This document shows positions 8,570-17,809 of a stretch of 64,000 nucleotides of DNA, piece after piece. Made by a program: the position numbers and the translations under genes. The DNA is from CADEEX01 sp964577955 (GTDB lineage: Bacteria > Acidobacteriota > Vicinamibacteria > Vicinamibacterales > CAVVIG01), in NCBI GenBank assembly GCA_964577955.1, contig CAZOAZ010000034.1, forward strand, positions 1 through 64,000. The letters are read 5' to 3'. Numbering within the stretch: position 1 is the first letter of the stretch; each line of letters opens with the position of its first letter. The notes under the pieces were generated by a model. The model worked only from the letters and a program-made list of their open reading frames with translations. It did not search any database and was not told the origin of the DNA.

Positions 8570-10012
8570 ATGGCACGCGGAGTTTTCGCAGTCTCGGCCA
8601 TCGTTGTGGGCTTTGGCCTCGTCTTGACCTCGTCGCCGTCGGCACAACAGGCATCCAAGAGCGCGCCGACCTTCAACACGGACATCGCGCCGATCCTCTA
8701 CAAGAATTGCACCGAGTGTCATCGGCAGAATCAGGTCGCGCCGATGGCGCTGCTTTCGTACCAGGACGCGCGACCGTGGGCGCGGGCGATCAAGACGAAA
8801 GTGCTCTCGCGAGAAATGCCGCCGTGGTTCGCCGATCCGCACTACGGCAAGTTCAAGAACGACCGCAGCCTCTCGCAGCACGACATCGACACCATCGTGG
8901 CGTGGGCCGATGCCGGCGCCCCGCAAGGCACGGGCACGGCGCCGGCGCCGCCGCAGTACTCCGCCGAAGGCTGGAGCCATCCGTCCGGCCGCGCGCCCGA
9001 TCTCGTGATCGACTTCCCGGTCGACTGGAAAGTTTCGGCGACCGGCGAGATGCCGAATTTCAATCTCTATACGCCGCTGCCGATCAAGGACAGCCGTCTC
9101 GTGTCGGCGACGCAGGTGCTGCCCGGCAACTTCGCCGCGACGCATCACATCACCACCGCCGTCGTGAACATGCCGCCGGGTACCGTGCTCGGACGCGGCC
9201 CGGCCTGGCCGGGCGGTCCGGTTACCGACTACGTCCCCGTCGCGGCGAAAGCAGGCGTAACCGTCGACAACACCGGTGACGCAGCCGTCGTCGAGGACGA
9301 AGACGATGGCGGCGGCTTCGGCGCGTATATTCCTGGCGCCGGCGCGCGTGTCGCGCGTCCCGGTCAGGCGCGGGTGATTCGCGGCGACCGCTTCCACTAC
9401 GTCCGCTGGAATCTGCACTACCAGGCGACCGGCCAGGCCGAAACGGCGCGGCCGAAGATCGGCGTGTGGTTCGAGAACGGCAACGCCACCACGGTCGAGC
9501 GGAGCCTGAGCCTGCGCGAGCAGACCTCGCAGAGCAAGCCGCTCATTGCCGATCCGGCGAAGCCCCGCAACGTCGGCATCGCGTCCAACGTGAATCCGTT
9601 CCTGGCGCCGATTCCGGCCAACGACGGCAACTGGACGCTCACCGGCATCAACGGTTTCCAGGAAGACGCGACCATTCAGGCGATCACACTGCACATGCAC
9701 CTGCGCGGGAAGGACGTCACCTACGTGCTGACGTATCCAGACGGGCGCGAGGAAGTGTTGCTGCGCGTTCCCAAGTACGATTTCAACTGGCAGTTCCAGT
9801 ACGAGTTCGCCGAACCTCTCAAGGTGCCGGCCGGCAGCACGATCAAGGCGATCGCGCGGTTCGACAACTCGGCCGCGAATCGGTTGAACCCGGCGCCGGG
9901 CAAAGAGGTCTACTGGTCCGAGCAGAGCTGGGACGACATGTACCTGAGCAGCGTGCGGTACACCGTCGACAAGCCGCAGAAGACCGGAACGACGGCGCAG
10001 GGGCAGCAGTAG
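8570..10012 (+). CDS. Cytochrome c fused to a copper type II monooxygenase-like domain
   Basis: A 480-residue exported protein. The ATG at 8570 has a GAAGGGGG ribosome site and is followed by a signal peptide ending SPSAQQ. The N-terminal part is a mono-heme cytochrome c: CTECH at residues 47-51, with Met in MPPW as likely second ligand. The C-terminal half looks like the peptidylglycine/dopamine monooxygenase catalytic fold: HMH at residues 375-377 and Met457 in SWDDMY match the His-His-Met copper site, and an ATHHITT block near 190 may supply further His ligands. Acidobacteriota carry many such fusions without known substrates. It heads a three-gene unit; the next ATG follows its stop directly. 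Confidence 0.8.
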   Translation: MARGVFAVSAIVVGFGLVLTSSPSAQQASKSAPTFNTDIAPILYKNCTECHRQNQVAPMALLSYQDARPWARAIKTKVLSREMPPWFADPHYGKFKNDRSLSQHDIDTIVAWADAGAPQGTGTAPAPPQYSAEGWSHPSGRAPDLVIDFPVDWKVSATGEMPNFNLYTPLPIKDSRLVSATQVLPGNFAATHHITTAVVNMPPGTVLGRGPAWPGGPVTDYVPVAAKAGVTVDNTGDAAVVEDEDDGGGFGAYIPGAGARVARPGQARVIRGDRFHYVRWNLHYQATGQAETARPKIGVWFENGNATTVERSLSLREQTSQSKPLIADPAKPRNVGIASNVNPFLAPIPANDGNWTLTGINGFQEDATIQAITLHMHLRGKDVTYVLTYPDGREEVLLRVPKYDFNWQFQYEFAEPLKVPAGSTIKAIARFDNSAANRLNPAPGKEVYWSEQSWDDMYLSSVRYTVDKPQKTGTTAQGQQ

Positions 10013-10528
10013 ATGCGCGCGTTGGTGCCTGCCCGCCTTCGCCTCGGCGGAGGTGGGGCCGCGGTCGCGTGCGCGGCGCTGCTCGGGGTGATGCTCTCGT
10101 TTCCCACCGTCGTCACCGGTCAGCGTGGGCGCGCCGCCTCGGGCGAGAAACCGGCAGTCGATATCGTCCAGACTGCCGGCTGTGTCGAACAACGCACCGG
10201 CAGTCCGGAAACGTGGTGGCTGCAGAAGGCGGTCGAGCCGCGCGTCGTGCAGCCCGGCGTCTTCAGCGTCGCGCAAGTCAACACCGCGCGCGCCGCCGCG
10301 GCCGGCAGCCAGACGTTCCAGTTGATCGGCGTCGCCGATTTCCTGGATGTTGACGGACTCCTCAAGTCAGGCCGCCGCAGCGAGTTCACGACCCGGCAAA
10401 ACGCCAACGCCACCGGTGAACTCCGGCCCGGCCGCAAGGTCCTCGTCAAAGGGATGCTGATCACGGCGAGCGATCCGAAACGCATCAACCTGCTCAACGT
10501 CGTGAGCCTCGCCGATTCCTGCAGCTAG
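10013..10528 (+). CDS. Small exported protein of unknown function
   Basis: A 171-residue protein with a long N-terminal hydrophobic segment (AAVACAALLGVMLSFPTVVTG), so exported or membrane-anchored. It starts on the base after the cytochrome stop (TAGATG), which points to translational coupling. The mature part has two Cys (AGCVEQ and the C-terminal DSCS) and short beta-rich blocks (FQLIGVADFLDVDGLLKSG, GRKVLVKGMLI) that could form an OB-like barrel, but I do not recognise the family. Its position suggests it serves the cytochrome/copper protein. Confidence 0.7.
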   Translation: MRALVPARLRLGGGGAAVACAALLGVMLSFPTVVTGQRGRAASGEKPAVDIVQTAGCVEQRTGSPETWWLQKAVEPRVVQPGVFSVAQVNTARAAAAGSQTFQLIGVADFLDVDGLLKSGRRSEFTTRQNANATGELRPGRKVLVKGMLITASDPKRINLLNVVSLADSCS

Positions 10529-10537
10529 AGACTCGTG

Positions 10538-11218
10538 ATGACACCCAAGTTCGTTGTTTCCGTCTTACTGGTCGCGGGGGTGGCCGCGGTTGGCGCCCAA
10601 ACACCCGCGCGGCCGCCCGCCGTGAGACTGCAGTCGGGGGAGACGCCGGTTGCCGGCCAGTGCCTGACGCGTCAGGAACTGGATCTGAATCAGCGCCTCC
10701 ATTCGCTCACGCGTCCGACGCGCGGCGTCGAAGCCGGGGAGGACGCCGACGATGTGGTGCGGTTCGATCCGAATCATCTCGTCGGTCGCTGGAACGTGGA
10801 AGGCGTCGTGCCGGACTCGCCGCTCGGGCCGGCCGGCGATATCGACGGCGTCGACGTCGTCCGGCATCTGCGCGACTGCACCTACGAGAGCACGCTCCAG
10901 GTGAAGGGCCTCGGGCCGGCGTACACCGTCAAGACGCTGATGCTGTACGACCGCACTGCCGCCTACATGGTGCGCACCGAGCAGGACAGTCGCGGCTTTC
11001 AGATCCTGAAGATGGGAATTCTCGGCGGCGATTCGGGCGGCTACTTCTCACATCACTGGCAGACCCCGGAGATCACCAGAAGCGGCAAGCGCGTCCGGTT
11101 GCAAGGCTCGACGTTCTTCGCGTCACCGGACAACCACCGGCTGCGCATGCAGATCTCCGTCGACGACGGGCCGTGGACCGCGTACGGCACGTTGTGGTGG
11201 AGACGCGCCCAGGGCTGA
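10538..11218 (+). CDS. Exported protein of unknown function
   Basis: A 226-residue protein with a signal peptide ending VGAQ. The ATG at 10538 directly follows an in-frame GTG at 10535; either could be used. Its core looks like a lipocalin-style beta barrel: HLVGRWNVEGVVPDS, TYESTLQVKG, YFSHHWQTPEITRSGKRVRLQG and a final YGTLWWRR. It resembles secreted proteins that test effects on treated material in family names only; no function can be assigned. Third gene of the cytochrome unit, 9 bases after the previous stop. Its 3' end was copied into the tandem duplication downstream. Confidence 0.7.
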   Translation: MTPKFVVSVLLVAGVAAVGAQTPARPPAVRLQSGETPVAGQCLTRQELDLNQRLHSLTRPTRGVEAGEDADDVVRFDPNHLVGRWNVEGVVPDSPLGPAGDIDGVDVVRHLRDCTYESTLQVKGLGPAYTVKTLMLYDRTAAYMVRTEQDSRGFQILKMGILGGDSGGYFSHHWQTPEITRSGKRVRLQGSTFFASPDNHRLRMQISVDDGPWTAYGTLWWRRAQG

Positions 11219-11602
11219 CGCAGGCCAGTCTCAATTCTCAATTCTCAATGGACANNNNNNNNNNNNNNNNNNNNNNNNNNNNNNNNNNNNNNNNNNNNNN
11301 NNNNNNNNNNNNNNNNNNNNNNNNNNNNNNNNNNNNNNNNNNNNNNNNNNNNNNATTATCAATTCGTGTTACGCATTGAATATTGACCATTGCGAATTGA
11401 GAATTTCTGCCGTTCCTTAGTCTTCGCCTGCACCACCTGTCACGAGAAGTGTGGAGACGCGCTCAGGGCTGACGCAAGCCGTCTCAATTCTCAATTCTCA
11501 ATGGACAATTATCAATTCGTGTTACGCATTGAATATTGACCATTGCGAATTGAGAATTTCTGTCGTTCCTTAGTCTTCGCCTGCACCACCTGTCACGAGA
11601 AG
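11201..11602. repeat. Imperfect tandem duplication, 153-base period, interrupted by an assembly gap
   Basis: The last codons of the upstream gene (TGGAGACGCGC..AGGGCTGACGCA) plus the following palindromic segment recur about 153 bases later once the 100 N are removed. Each unit contains TCAATTC heptamers and an inverted repeat (CAATTCTCAATGG against CCATTGCGAATTG). The right halves begin at 11355 and 11508 and differ by one base over most of their length. No gene is seen between 11219 and 11651. Confidence 0.8.
11255..11354. other. Assembly gap of 100 N
   Basis: Exactly 100 N, the usual placeholder for a gap of unknown size. The bases on either side (ATGGACA and ATTATC) are adjacent in the second repeat copy, so the true gap may be zero or may hide further repeat copies. 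Confidence 0.98.
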
Positions 11603-11651
11603 TACCGCGAACCGACTCCCCGCTGCGTCCAATAAATTGTGTGGCCGCCCG

Positions 11652-12602
11652 TCAGTGCGTCACCGCTTGCGGTGATTCGAGCGTGCCGAGCGCCGCGACG
11701 ATCCGTTGACCCTGCGCCTCGGTGATCAGGCTGCCCAGGATTTTCTGGAAGTGCGGATGCTGGGCGCCTGAGAAGATGTACTGCGCGCGATAGGCCCGGA
11801 GCATGGCGGTGTGCAGCCCCTGCTGCTCGGTGGTGACAAACGTCCGGCCGCAGATCTCCATGAAGTAGCGGACGTCTTCGGCCGCCTGCGCGCGCAGGAT
11901 CCCGTCAACCGCGCCGACCAGTTCGATGAACTCGTCGACCGCTCGATCGCGCGCGTCTGGGCTCAGCGTCGCGTTCTCGCGCACCAGTTCGAGTTCGTCC
12001 ATGATCGCGTGCTGGCTTTCTTCCTTCCAGTGGAACAGGAAGATGTCCTTGAAGAGCGGCGAGAGCGCCGGATCGGGGTCGATGCTCTCGCGGTAGTGCG
12101 TCTGCGTGAAGAGCTCGATGTGCAGCGTGAGCAGCAGGACCGCCCAGGTGCTCTTGCCGAGGACCGCGTGCGCGACATCGTTCGGGTTCGGCACGAACCG
12201 ATAGCCCGGCGGCAGCGTGTCGGCGGCCATCCGTTCGACGCGGCGGAACAGCTCCTGGTGCTTGAGTTCTTCGGCGCTGAAGCCCACCAACGCCTCGAGG
12301 GCGGTCTGATCCTCGAAGACATAGTGCTGGCTGAGTTCCAGCACCTTGGTGTTGATGAAGCGTTCGACCAGCCCGAACATGTTGGCGTAGGTCCGTCCCT
12401 GGATCTGGCTCCAGGTGCGTTGTTCGCCCGCGGTCAGCGTCAGCTCGGCGGCCAGGGTCAGTCCGTCGGGCAGGTACTTGTGCGCGCGGTCGAACGCACG
12501 CCCGCGAATGACGTCCTTGTCGATGTCCCAGTGGACACGCTTCGAGGCGGCCAGGACTTTGGCGAATCGTTCGGTTTGCGGCGTGAGCGTGTCGGTCTGC
12601 AT
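11652..12602 (-). CDS. Ferritin-like diiron-type protein
   Basis: A 316-residue, probably cytoplasmic helical protein with no signal peptide. Two Glu-x-x-His motifs, EELKH near residue 123 and EESQH near residue 200, with further Glu residues in preceding helices, match a ferritin-like diiron site. The overall length and ELKHQELF block resemble uncharacterised diiron oxygenase/ferritin-like proteins rather than ferritin itself. The start is well supported by AAGGAG at 12608-12613, 5 bases from the ATG. It stands alone, on the same strand as the cupin gene 130 bases upstream; that spacer shows only a GGACCGGTCC palindrome. The substrate is unknown. Confidence 0.65.
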   Translation of the reverse strand: MQTDTLTPQTERFAKVLAASKRVHWDIDKDVIRGRAFDRAHKYLPDGLTLAAELTLTAGEQRTWSQIQGRTYANMFGLVERFINTKVLELSQHYVFEDQTALEALVGFSAEELKHQELFRRVERMAADTLPPGYRFVPNPNDVAHAVLGKSTWAVLLLTLHIELFTQTHYRESIDPDPALSPLFKDIFLFHWKEESQHAIMDELELVRENATLSPDARDRAVDEFIELVGAVDGILRAQAAEDVRYFMEICGRTFVTTEQQGLHTAMLRAYRAQYIFSGAQHPHFQKILGSLITEAQGQRIVAALGTLESPQAVTH

Positions 12603-12736
12603 GGCGTCTCCTTTTTGTCAGCGGATTCCGTCCGCCGATGGGCCCATTAGGCCGCATCGCGGGCGGACCGGTCCTTTGACAGCCGTGAGACGTTTCTTTG
12701 ATTGTTCTGAAGAGGGGCGCCTAGCTAGCCAGGAGC

Positions 12737-13264
12737 CTACTTCAGCGTCAGCGTGTTTTCCGGATCCGGCCTGAACACCAGATACCGCATGTCGCTCTCG
12801 ATGTTGGCCCAGAGGTGTGGTGTCCGTCCCGGCGTGATGATCACGTCGCCGGGAACCACGTGGCGCCGGGTGCCGCCGTCGATCTTGGTGCCGGTGTAGT
12901 TGCCGCCGCGTCGTTGCGGCGCGCGGGCATCCGGAATCGTGCCGCCGGTGATGAGGTCCGCCGATCCTTCGAGGATGTAGAGGATCTCGGTCATGTTCGT
13001 GTCGTGGTAGATCGCATCCTGCGGCGAGTTCTTCGGCCGCACCACGGCAAACACGCCGACTCGGTAGCCGCCGACGTCGACCGCGCGGATCACGCTGTCC
13101 GCGATGCGGTCCGGCGCCATGTGCGCGATGAAGTCCTGAATCTGGTCCTTGGTGACGTGGGTGGCCGGTGCCGTCTTGGGCTCCTGCGCGAACGCGGGCG
13201 CGGCCGCGGCGCACAACGAGAATGCTGCGATGGCGAGGCGTGACGTTCGCGGGATGGTTTTCAT
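12737..13264 (-). CDS. Secreted single-domain cupin protein
   Basis: A 175-residue protein. The ATG at 13264 is chosen because it opens a clean signal peptide (MKTIPRTSRLAIAAFS...AFAQ); a longer reading would begin inside a palindromic repeat. The cupin motifs are DTNMTEILYILEGSADLITGG and VVPGDVIITPGRTPHLW, giving His and Glu candidates for a metal site in a beta barrel. RRGGNYTGTKIDGGTRR between the motifs is a basic loop. Function is unknown; such secreted cupins are common in this type of genome. Confidence 0.75.
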   Translation of the reverse strand: MKTIPRTSRLAIAAFSLCAAAAPAFAQEPKTAPATHVTKDQIQDFIAHMAPDRIADSVIRAVDVGGYRVGVFAVVRPKNSPQDAIYHDTNMTEILYILEGSADLITGGTIPDARAPQRRGGNYTGTKIDGGTRRHVVPGDVIITPGRTPHLWANIESDMRYLVFRPDPENTLTLK

Positions 13265-13315
13265 GGCGGCAGTATACGCCCGCGCTGACATCCGAGGACA
13301 CGCGCGCGGCGCGTT

Positions 13316-13342
13316 GTGGGTCCGGCTCACGCCGGACCCCAC
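13316..13342. repeat. Palindrome GTGGGTCCGGCTCACGCCGGACCCCAC type
   Basis: An inverted repeat with arms of about 11 bases around TCAC, of the GTCCGGC..GCCGGAC family, between the cupin gene and the 3' end of the hybrid kinase gene. It could serve as the kinase transcript terminator hairpin. Confidence 0.75.
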
Positions 13343-13353
13343 CGCATGCTCAG

Positions 13354-16300
13354 TCAGAGCGCCGGATTGCGGCGCTGCTCAGCGGCCGACCGCCTGGCCA
13401 GCGCGGCGATCGTCGTCATCAGTTCGATCGGATCGATCGGTTTGGCCAGGTGAATCTGGAATCCTGCGTTCAGCGCCCGGATCCGGTCCTCTGACCGCGC
13501 GTACGCGGTCAGTGCGGCCGCCGGCACCCGGTGGACGGCCGGATTGGGATGCTGGCGGACGCTCTGGATGAACTGGAATCCGTCGACGAGCGGCATGCCC
13601 AGATCGGCGACGACGACGTCGGGCGGGTCACTCTCAAGACTCTTGAGGGCGTCTTCGGCTGAGCGCGCGGTGCTGACCTGCGCGCCGGCGGCGCGGAGGA
13701 CTTCCGAGATCAGCGCGAGCGCGTCCGCCTCGTCGTCCACGGCCAGCACCCGGATGTTGCGCAGGTCGGGCATGGCACGCGGCAGTCCGGTGGCGCTCGA
13801 GCGCGGATGGGTCCGCACTTCCTCGCGCGCCGTCGGGTGCACGATCATGACCGGCAGGCGCACGCGGAACGTCGCGCCGTGATTGACGCCGGCGCTCGCC
13901 GCTTCGATCGTGCCGCCATGCATTTCGATCAGCTGCCGTGAGATGGAAAGCCCCAGCCCCAGGCCGCCGTGTTCGCGCGTGATGCCGCCGTCGGCCTGGC
14001 GGAATCGCTCGAAGACATACGGCAGGAAGTCGTGCGGAATGCCGATCCCGGTGTCGCTGATGGTCACTTCGACGTGCGAGTTGACCTGCTCGAGCCGAAC
14101 CTGGACCCGGCCGCCCCGAGGGGTGAACTTCACCGCGTTCGACAGCAGATTCCAGAGCACCTGCTGCAGTCGTTCGGGGTCGCCGGCGATGGGCGTCGCG
14201 GCGGGATCGATCACCACCTCGACGCGCACGCCTTTGGCATCGGCCGCCGGCATGATCGCGTCGATCGCGTTCCTCACGACGTCGGGAAAGACGACCGGCT
14301 GCACGTTCAGCCGCATCTTGCCGGCGACGATGCGCGACATGTCGAGGACGTCTTCGACGATTTGGGTCAGCGAGGTCGCGTTCCGGTCGATGGTTTCGAT
14401 CGCCTTGTCCTTCTTGTCCGGAGGGACGATGCCGGCGCGGAGGATGCGCGAGTAGCCCAGAATCGCGTTCAGCGGTGTCCGCAGCTCGTGCGAGAGGCTG
14501 GCCAGAAATTCGTCCTTGAGACGGCTGGCCTCCTGCACGCTCGCGTACAGCCGCGCATTCTCGAGCGCGACCGCGGCCCACGAGGCGATCCCTTCCGCGA
14601 GCCGCTGGTGGTGGGCGGTGAACTGTCCGGCCTCGGGGTGGCCGAAGAACAGCCCGCCGAGCACCTCGCCGGAGCGGCCCTTGACCGGCACCGCCAGGTA
14701 GCTTCGCACCGGGAGATGGCCGTGCGGCATGCCGGAGTGCGGCGGGTTGTGGCCGTAGCGTGGATCCTTGGTGATGTCGTCGCTCAGCACGACGCCGGTG
14801 CCCTTGAACGTCGCCTCGAAGACCGGAGTGTTGCGCGGCATCGGGAATTGCGAGAACGCGTCGCGCGCGACTCCTGAGATCGTGTAGAGCGTGTACGACT
14901 CGCCGCTCTCGCCGAGCTGGTTGTAAAAGAACGCACCGAACTTCGCGCCAGTGAGCGTCGTCGCCGTGTCGGTCACCGCCTGGAGCACGTTGTCGCGGTC
15001 GAGATCTGACGCCACGACCGCACCGACGCGGTTGAGGGTTTCGGTGACTTCAGCGTTCTCGCGCAGCAGACGCACGTGCTCGCGCTCGACCCGTTTGAGC
15101 AAGGTGATGTCACGCGCGATCTTGGACGCGCCGATGATCACGCCCGCGTCGTTCCGTACCGGCGAAATGGTCAGTGCGACGTCGACCAGTGTGCCGTCCT
15201 TCGTCAGGCGTTCGGTCTCGAAATGCTCGACGCGCTGGCCGGAGCGCATCCGCTCGAGGATGTCGTCTTCCTCCTGCTGGCGCTCGGCGGGAATGAGGAT
15301 CCGCACCGGCTTGCCGATCAGCTCGCTCGCGGTATAGCCGAACAGCCGCTCCGCCGCGACGTTGCACGACTGGATGACACCGTTCAGATCCTTCGAGATG
15401 ATCGCATCCTCGGCGGAGTCGACGATGGCCGCGAGATAGGCCGACTGCTCGTTGCGGAGGCGGAGCGCGCGCTCGGTCTCGCGGCGCATCTGCGACAGCG
15501 CAAGCTGGGAGCCGACCGACGCCAGCAGTTCCCGTGCGCTGAACGGTTTGACCAGGTAGTCGCTGGCGCCGGCCTGCAATCCTTCGACGCGCGCCTCTTC
15601 GCCCGCCCTCGCCGACAGCAGAATGACGGGAATCGACCGGATGCGTTCGTCGCCACGGATCTCCTTCAGAAGGCCGAATCCGTCGAGCCCCGGCATCATC
15701 ACGTCGGAGAGCACGAGATCGGGTTGGCGCTCGCGGACGCATTGAAGAGCGGCGAGCCCGTCGCTCACCGTCTCGAGCCGGTACCTGGAGCCGAGGATCC
15801 GCGACAGATAGTCGCGCATGTCGGCGTTGTCGTCGGCGACGAGCACGGACGGAACGGCGGCGTCCGGCGCGAGGACACGGGGCTCGTCGGACGAAGACGA
15901 CGCGCCGGGGGGCAGCCACCGTAAGGCTTCCTCGACATACGCAGTCACGCCGATGTCGGTCGGCGTCAGCTGGCGCGCTGCGGCAATCCGTTCGGGTGGC
16001 AGGTGAGACGTTCCCGTGCGAATCCGGACCGTGAACGTGGCGCCGCGGCCTTCCTGGCTGTGAACGGTCGCCTGCCCGCCATGCAGGCGAGCCAGTTCCT
16101 GGACGAGGGCCAGGCCGATCCCGGTGCCCTCGTGGGTCCGCGCCCGCACGTGCTTGACGCGATGGAACCGCTCGAACATCCGCGGCAGATCCGCGGCCGG
16201 GATGCCGACGCCGCTGTCGCTCACGGTCAACTCGACGCCGCCCGCCGACTCGTGAAGGCGAAGGGCGATCCCGCCCTCGAACGTGAACTTCAGCGCGTTC

Positions 16301-17607
16301 GACAGCAGGTTGAAGACGATCTTTTCCCACATGTCACGATCGACGTAGACGGGTTCGACCAGTGGCTCGCAGTCGACGGTGAACGTCAGCCCGGCGCGCT
16401 CGACCGCGGATGCGAACAGGGCGGCCAGCTCGCGGGTCAGCCGGGCCAGATCCGTGGGTTCGTAGCTCGCATCGGCGCGGCCGGCTTCGATGCGCGAGAA
16501 ATCGAGCAGCGTGTTTACCAGCCGGAGCAGGCGCAGGGCGCTGCGGTGCGCGACTTCCTGGCGTTCGCGATGCACCACCGGCAGCGGCGTGTCCGCATCG
16601 GCGAGCCCGTCTTCGATCGGTCCGACCAGGAGGGTGAGCGGCGTGCGGAATTCGTGGCTGACGTTGCTGAAGAACATCGTCTTGGCGCGATCCAGCGCGG
16701 CGAGCGCCTCGGCGCGGTTGCGTTCCTGCTCGTAGGCGCGCGCGTTGCTGACGGCCGTTTTGAGCTGATCGACGACGAGATCGAGGAACGCGCGGTACTG
16801 ATCGTCGAAGGGCCGTTTCGGATTCACACCCACCACGAGCCTGACGGCGCGTGAATCCTCGGCGCTGCCGGCCGACACCGTGAGCTCTCGTATGAACTCG
16901 TGCGGCGTGCGGCCCAGCCGTGCCAGCGCGTCAGGCGTGGCCGACTGCACCTGGTCGTCGAAATACGTGAGCGCGAACGGAATGTCCTGCGGCCATTCGG
17001 CGATCGTCTCGATCGCCAGCCGGCAGGCGTCCGCCGTGGTACGCGCGGCGGCGTTGCGCTCGGCGAGATCCTTCAGCAGCGCGAGACGGCGCCCGCCGAT
17101 CACGCGCTCGGTCGTTTCAGTGACGATGCAATAGACGCCGCCGACGTCTCCGGACTCGACGCGCACCGGATCGTAGGAGACGTCGAAGTACGTCTCCTCG
17201 GGAAATCCATAGCGCTCGAGCTCGAACAACATGTCCTTGGCCCAGAACGCCTCGCCGCTGCGGACGACGGTGGCGAGCAGAGGGTGGAGCACGCTGTCCC
17301 AGATTTCGCGCCAGGCGTCCCGACCCGGCCAACCCAGCGCATGCGGGTGCTTGGCGCCAAAGACCGGCCGGTAGGCGTCGTTGTACAGAACCGCGAACTC
17401 CGGTCCCCAGAACAGGATGATCTGGGCCTTGGAGGGCAAGAGCATGCTGACGGTGCTGCGCAGGCTCTGCGGCCACGTCTCCGGCAGGCCCAGGGGCGTC
17501 CGCGCCCAGTTCATCGCCCGCATCCGGCCGCCCATTTCGCCGCCGCCGTCGAGGAACCTGAGATCCTGTCCGCCGGAGCGAAGACTCGTCATCAATTCCT
17601 GTGGCAT
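13354..17607 (-). CDS. Double-core hybrid sensor histidine kinase / response regulator
   Basis: A 1417-residue cytoplasmic signalling protein with no clear membrane segment. Order of domains: PAS-like sensor (about 40-160), GAF-like region (165-270), HisKA with FFSNVSHEFRTP near 316 and HATPase, receiver with DLVLSDVMMPGLDG near 636, PAS (720-840), GAF (850-1015), second HisKA with ASLSHELRTP near 1040 and HATPase (1135-1245, GLGLGLSI), and a C-terminal receiver with VVVADLGMP near 1333. It therefore carries two complete kinase cores and two receivers in one chain. No separate response regulator is adjacent, so output is probably through an unlinked partner. An ATG at 17592 preceded by AGGAATTG is an alternative start. 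Confidence 0.92.
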   Translation of the reverse strand: MPQELMTSLRSGGQDLRFLDGGGEMGGRMRAMNWARTPLGLPETWPQSLRSTVSMLLPSKAQIILFWGPEFAVLYNDAYRPVFGAKHPHALGWPGRDAWREIWDSVLHPLLATVVRSGEAFWAKDMLFELERYGFPEETYFDVSYDPVRVESGDVGGVYCIVTETTERVIGGRRLALLKDLAERNAAARTTADACRLAIETIAEWPQDIPFALTYFDDQVQSATPDALARLGRTPHEFIRELTVSAGSAEDSRAVRLVVGVNPKRPFDDQYRAFLDLVVDQLKTAVSNARAYEQERNRAEALAALDRAKTMFFSNVSHEFRTPLTLLVGPIEDGLADADTPLPVVHRERQEVAHRSALRLLRLVNTLLDFSRIEAGRADASYEPTDLARLTRELAALFASAVERAGLTFTVDCEPLVEPVYVDRDMWEKIVFNLLSNALKFTFEGGIALRLHESAGGVELTVSDSGVGIPAADLPRMFERFHRVKHVRARTHEGTGIGLALVQELARLHGGQATVHSQEGRGATFTVRIRTGTSHLPPERIAAARQLTPTDIGVTAYVEEALRWLPPGASSSSDEPRVLAPDAAVPSVLVADDNADMRDYLSRILGSRYRLETVSDGLAALQCVRERQPDLVLSDVMMPGLDGFGLLKEIRGDERIRSIPVILLSARAGEEARVEGLQAGASDYLVKPFSARELLASVGSQLALSQMRRETERALRLRNEQSAYLAAIVDSAEDAIISKDLNGVIQSCNVAAERLFGYTASELIGKPVRILIPAERQQEEDDILERMRSGQRVEHFETERLTKDGTLVDVALTISPVRNDAGVIIGASKIARDITLLKRVEREHVRLLRENAEVTETLNRVGAVVASDLDRDNVLQAVTDTATTLTGAKFGAFFYNQLGESGESYTLYTISGVARDAFSQFPMPRNTPVFEATFKGTGVVLSDDITKDPRYGHNPPHSGMPHGHLPVRSYLAVPVKGRSGEVLGGLFFGHPEAGQFTAHHQRLAEGIASWAAVALENARLYASVQEASRLKDEFLASLSHELRTPLNAILGYSRILRAGIVPPDKKDKAIETIDRNATSLTQIVEDVLDMSRIVAGKMRLNVQPVVFPDVVRNAIDAIMPAADAKGVRVEVVIDPAATPIAGDPERLQQVLWNLLSNAVKFTPRGGRVQVRLEQVNSHVEVTISDTGIGIPHDFLPYVFERFRQADGGITREHGGLGLGLSISRQLIEMHGGTIEAASAGVNHGATFRVRLPVMIVHPTAREEVRTHPRSSATGLPRAMPDLRNIRVLAVDDEADALALISEVLRAAGAQVSTARSAEDALKSLESDPPDVVVADLGMPLVDGFQFIQSVRQHPNPAVHRVPAAALTAYARSEDRIRALNAGFQIHLAKPIDPIELMTTIAALARRSAAEQRRNPAL

Positions 17608-17798
17608 CTACCGGTCATTCGCGTGGCGAAATCGCCCCCTATAGCAAACGCTGAGCCACTCGAGCTAGCCGCGAAACCCGGGCAACACGCCCCAGGCCCT
17701 GCCAAATGGGCTTCTTCGTTCCACTCTTCGGCTTTTCCGTGCTCAGCGCTTGTCAGTGAGGGGGTATTCGGACTACCGTGACGCGGGTCGTTTCGCTT

Positions 17799-17804
17799 GG
17801 AGGA
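17799..17804 (+). promoter_or_regulatory. Ribosome binding site fixing the start at 17810
   Basis: GGAGGA five bases before the ATG at 17810. It decides against the longer reading from a GTG at 17750, which has no signal peptide at its N-terminus. Confidence 0.75.
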
Positions 17805-17809
17805 CTGTG

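Noticed and set aside
12667..12676. GGACCGGTCC palindrome as an operator
   Set aside because: Ten bases of GC-rich palindrome are expected by chance in DNA of this composition, and nothing else supports it.
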